NCBI RefSeq assembly: GCF_011762095.1
Contig: NZ_JAASQO010000004.1
Coordinates: 1 to 64,000 of the forward strand
Reading direction: 5' to 3'
Origin: Parvibaculum indicum
Lineage (GTDB): Bacteria; Pseudomonadota; Alphaproteobacteria; Parvibaculales; Parvibaculaceae
Length of the DNA: 64,000 nucleotides
This document shows positions 62,157 to 64,000 of this stretch, piece by piece (positions within the stretch are counted from its first letter, which is position 1; every line of letters begins with the position of its first letter). Position numbers and translations under genes: made by a program. A model generated the notes under the pieces. The model searched no databases, was not told where the DNA came from, and saw only the letters and a program-made list of their open reading frames with translations.

Positions 62157-64000
62157 TCAGCCGAAACCGCCGCCGCCCGGCGTGCGGATTATGATGCTTT
62201 CTCCCGGCGCCAGCTCCATCTGGTCGGACCCCTTGCATGACTCGAGTTGACCGTCGCGCCGCCGGACGAAATTCTCGCCGCATGCCGCTTCGCCGCCGCC
62301 CTCCAGTCCGAAGGGATGCACGATGCGGCGCGTGGAGAGGATCGACACGCTCATCCTTTCGCGGAAGGCGATCTCGCGCACAGTGCCGTCGCCGCCATGA
62401 TGGCGCCCGGCGCCGCCTGATCCCTTCCGTATGCTGAACTCTTTCAGCAGAACGGGGAAGCGCCATTCCAGCACTTCCGGGTCGGTCAGGCGCGAATTGG
62501 TCATATGCGTCTGCACCGCGTCCGCCCCGTCGAAATCGGGCCCTGCGCCCGCACCGCCGCATATGGTCTCGTAATACTGGTAGCGCTCGCTCCCGAAGGT
62601 GAGGTTGTTCATCGTGCCCTGCGCGGCGGCCATGGCGCCGAGCGCGGCGAAAAGCGCGTCCGTCACCGCCTGGCTCGTTTCCACATTGCCGCCCACCACG
62701 GCCGCCGGATAGCGCGGCGCCAGCATGGAGCCTTCCGGCACCACGATCTCGATGGGTTTCAGGCAGCCTTCATTGAGCGGGATGTCGTCATCCACCATGC
62801 AGCGGAAGACATAGAGCACGGCGGCGCGCGTCACGGCGGAGGGCGCGTTGAGGTTGGAGGGGCGCTGTGCGCTGGTGCCGGTGAAATCGACTTTCGCGCT
62901 GCGCGCCTCGCGGTCCACGCTCAGCCGGACCTCGATCTGCGATCCGTCGTCGAGCGGCAGGGTGAACGCGCTGTCGGTCAGCGCGCCGATCACGCGGCGC
63001 ACGCTTTCCTCCGCATTGTCCTGCACATGGCGCATATAGGCCTGCACCGTCTCGAGGCCGAACTGGCCGACCATCTTGCGCAATTCCTGCGCGCCTTTCT
63101 CGCAAGCCGCGATCTGCGCGCGCAAATCGGCGATGTTCTGGTCCGGATTGCGCGCGGGATATTTGCCGCCCGTCAGCACGTCGCGCATCTCCGCCTCGCG
63201 GAAGGTGCCCGCCGCCACCAGCCGGAAATTGTCGATGAGGACGCCTTCTTCTTCCACGGAGGTGGAATGCGCGGGCATGGAGCCCGGCGAAATGCCGCCG
63301 ATATCGGCATGGTGGCCCCGCGCGGCCACATAGAATGTGGGTTTGACGGTGTCGTCCATCCTTCGAGACGATGGTTCCACCGTCGTCTCGGGATGAGGTT
63401 CTGGGTTGTCCTCATGCTGAGGAGGGCCGGAGGCCCGTCTCGAAGCATCCTCGTCCAGATAGACCGGCGCGACCACCGTCACATCCGGCAGATGCGTGCC
63501 GCCATTATAGGGCGCGTTCAGCACGAAGACGTCGCCCGGGCGCATCTCCGGGTTCTGCTCGATGATGGCGCGCACCGTCGCGCCCATCGAGCCCAGATGC
63601 ACCGGCATATGCGGTGCATTGGCGACGAGCCCGCCCACGGTATCGAAGATCGCGCAGGAGAAATCGAGCCGTTCCTTGATGTTCACCGAATGCGCGGTCT
63701 TTTCCAGCGTGAAGCCCATCTGTTCGGCGATGGACATGAAGAGGTTGTTGAAGATTTCGAGCATCACCGGATCGGCCTCGGTGCCGATGGCGAAGCGCTG
63801 CGTTCGCGCTTCCGTCCGTGTCAGGACGATATGGTCGAGATCGGTCACGTCCGCCGACCAGCCGGGTTCGATGACGATGGTCTGTTGCGGCTCGATGATG
63901 ATGGCCGGGCCGGGCAGGGCGTCGCCGGGGGCGAGGCCTTCGCGCAGGTAGACCGGAGCCTCGTGCCATTCTCCTTGCGAGAAGAAGCGCGTCACCCGGT
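62157..64000 (-). CDS. 5-oxoprolinase / N-methylhydantoinase (HyuA-HyuB fusion), 3' part; start lies right of the window
   Basis: The frame is open to the window edge. The first 60 residues seen ([38 protein letters not shown] in parts) are the end of a HyuA domain. A complete HyuB domain of about 540 residues follows: [75 protein letters not shown] and [18 protein letters not shown]. The fused arrangement matches ATP-dependent 5-oxoprolinases. A palindromic repeat lies in frame at 63357-63450, adding about 32 residues between VYLDE and [17 protein letters not shown]. The final GGGG-like tail RTPGGGGFG is typical of the family. Confidence 0.9.
   Translation of the reverse strand, partial: RVTRFFSQGEWHEAPVYLREGLAPGDALPGPAIIIEPQQTIVIEPGWSADVTDLDHIVLTRTEARTQRFAIGTEADPVMLEIFNNLFMSIAEQMGFTLEKTAHSVNIKERLDFSCAIFDTVGGLVANAPHMPVHLGSMGATVRAIIEQNPEMRPGDVFVLNAPYNGGTHLPDVTVVAPVYLDEDASRRASGPPQHEDNPEPHPETTVEPSSRRMDDTVKPTFYVAARGHHADIGGISPGSMPAHSTSVEEEGVLIDNFRLVAAGTFREAEMRDVLTGGKYPARNPDQNIADLRAQIAACEKGAQELRKMVGQFGLETVQAYMRHVQDNAEESVRRVIGALTDSAFTLPLDDGSQIEVRLSVDREARSAKVDFTGTSAQRPSNLNAPSAVTRAAVLYVFRCMVDDDIPLNEGCLKPIEIVVPEGSMLAPRYPAAVVGGNVETSQAVTDALFAALGAMAAAQGTMNNLTFGSERYQYYETICGGAGAGPDFDGADAVQTHMTNSRLTDPEVLEWRFPVLLKEFSIRKGSGGAGRHHGGDGTVREIAFRERMSVSILSTRRIVHPFGLEGGGEAACGENFVRRRDGQLESCKGSDQMELAPGESIIIRTPGGGGFG
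63357..63450. repeat. Family A copy 3, in frame inside the hydantoinase gene
   Basis: CATCCTTCGAGACGATGG on the left and GGCCCGTCTCGAAGCATCC on the right, with inner CTCATGCTGAGGAGGGCC. The repeat carries no stop in the host frame and encodes a Pro/Glu/Arg-rich insert ([20 protein letters not shown] and onward) that has no counterpart in the family. Confidence 0.85.

Overview
The window is chromosomal DNA from a GC-rich alphaproteobacterium, most likely Hyphomicrobiales or a Parvibaculum-like relative. Evidence: a near-consensus Irr-type iron box before dps, a methionine-synthase locus headed by an ArsR-methyltransferase fusion regulator, the yqeY-dnaG-rpoD order, a 'marine proteobacterial' sortase pair, and many short palindromic intergenic repeats of the kind scattered through rhizobial genomes. 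No genus is claimed.

Layout. 1-2.2 kb: the tail of an IS630-family transposase abuts a 5'-truncated DNA methyltransferase gene, followed by a coupled Mrr-type nuclease. 2.2-24 kb: paralogous mini membrane proteins, a PH-domain protein, a methyltransferase with a TetR regulator, a VIT/VWA surface protein with its class GN sortase, a GST, a MocR regulator divergent from a PPOX-type flavoprotein, an aspartate aminotransferase, Irr-boxed dps, a DUF4166 dehydrogenase coupled to a DCC oxidoreductase, trxB, a 2-Cys peroxiredoxin, a cold-shock protein, an unrecognised 665-aa protein with a 2OG oxygenase, an ELM1-like protein, an Lrp regulator and greA. 24-35 kb: pyrimidine/arginine entry (carA, an AT-rich unknown gene, carB) and macromolecular synthesis (yqeY, dnaG, rpoD). 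35-46 kb: small proteins, a candidate stand-alone sRNA, an AT-rich DUF4238 gene, panD, arsM, a SIMPL protein, a LysR/MFS pair, a CAU tRNA, an outer-membrane barrel, an MBL hydrolase and a DUF389 protein. 46-64 kb: polyamine transport (potF-potH-potI without potG), a DUF481 protein, ettA, mlaA-mlaC, the methionine cluster (sahR-like regulator, metF, split metH), HxlR/carboxymuconolactone-decarboxylase-like pair, a 29-aa membrane protein and the 3' part of an oxoprolinase/hydantoinase gene.

How genes work together. The clearest unit is the methionine/SAM cycle: a regulator with its own SAM-binding domain, an operator-like palindrome before it, and metF plus both halves of MetH downstream in the same direction. 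Redox and iron stress genes (trxB, peroxiredoxin, dps) lie within 6 kb. The sortase and its LPQTA-tailed substrate form a self-contained surface-display module.

The most unusual material is: (i) an AT-rich gene spliced between carA and carB with a TAATG overlap; (ii) palindromic repeats, one nested in another and one lying in frame inside a metabolic gene; (iii) a candidate sRNA with promoter, 8-bp closing stem and terminator; (iv) an R-M locus broken by an insertion sequence; (v) a primase lacking most zinc-ribbon ligands. I found no CRISPR array, rRNA gene, prophage or replication origin.
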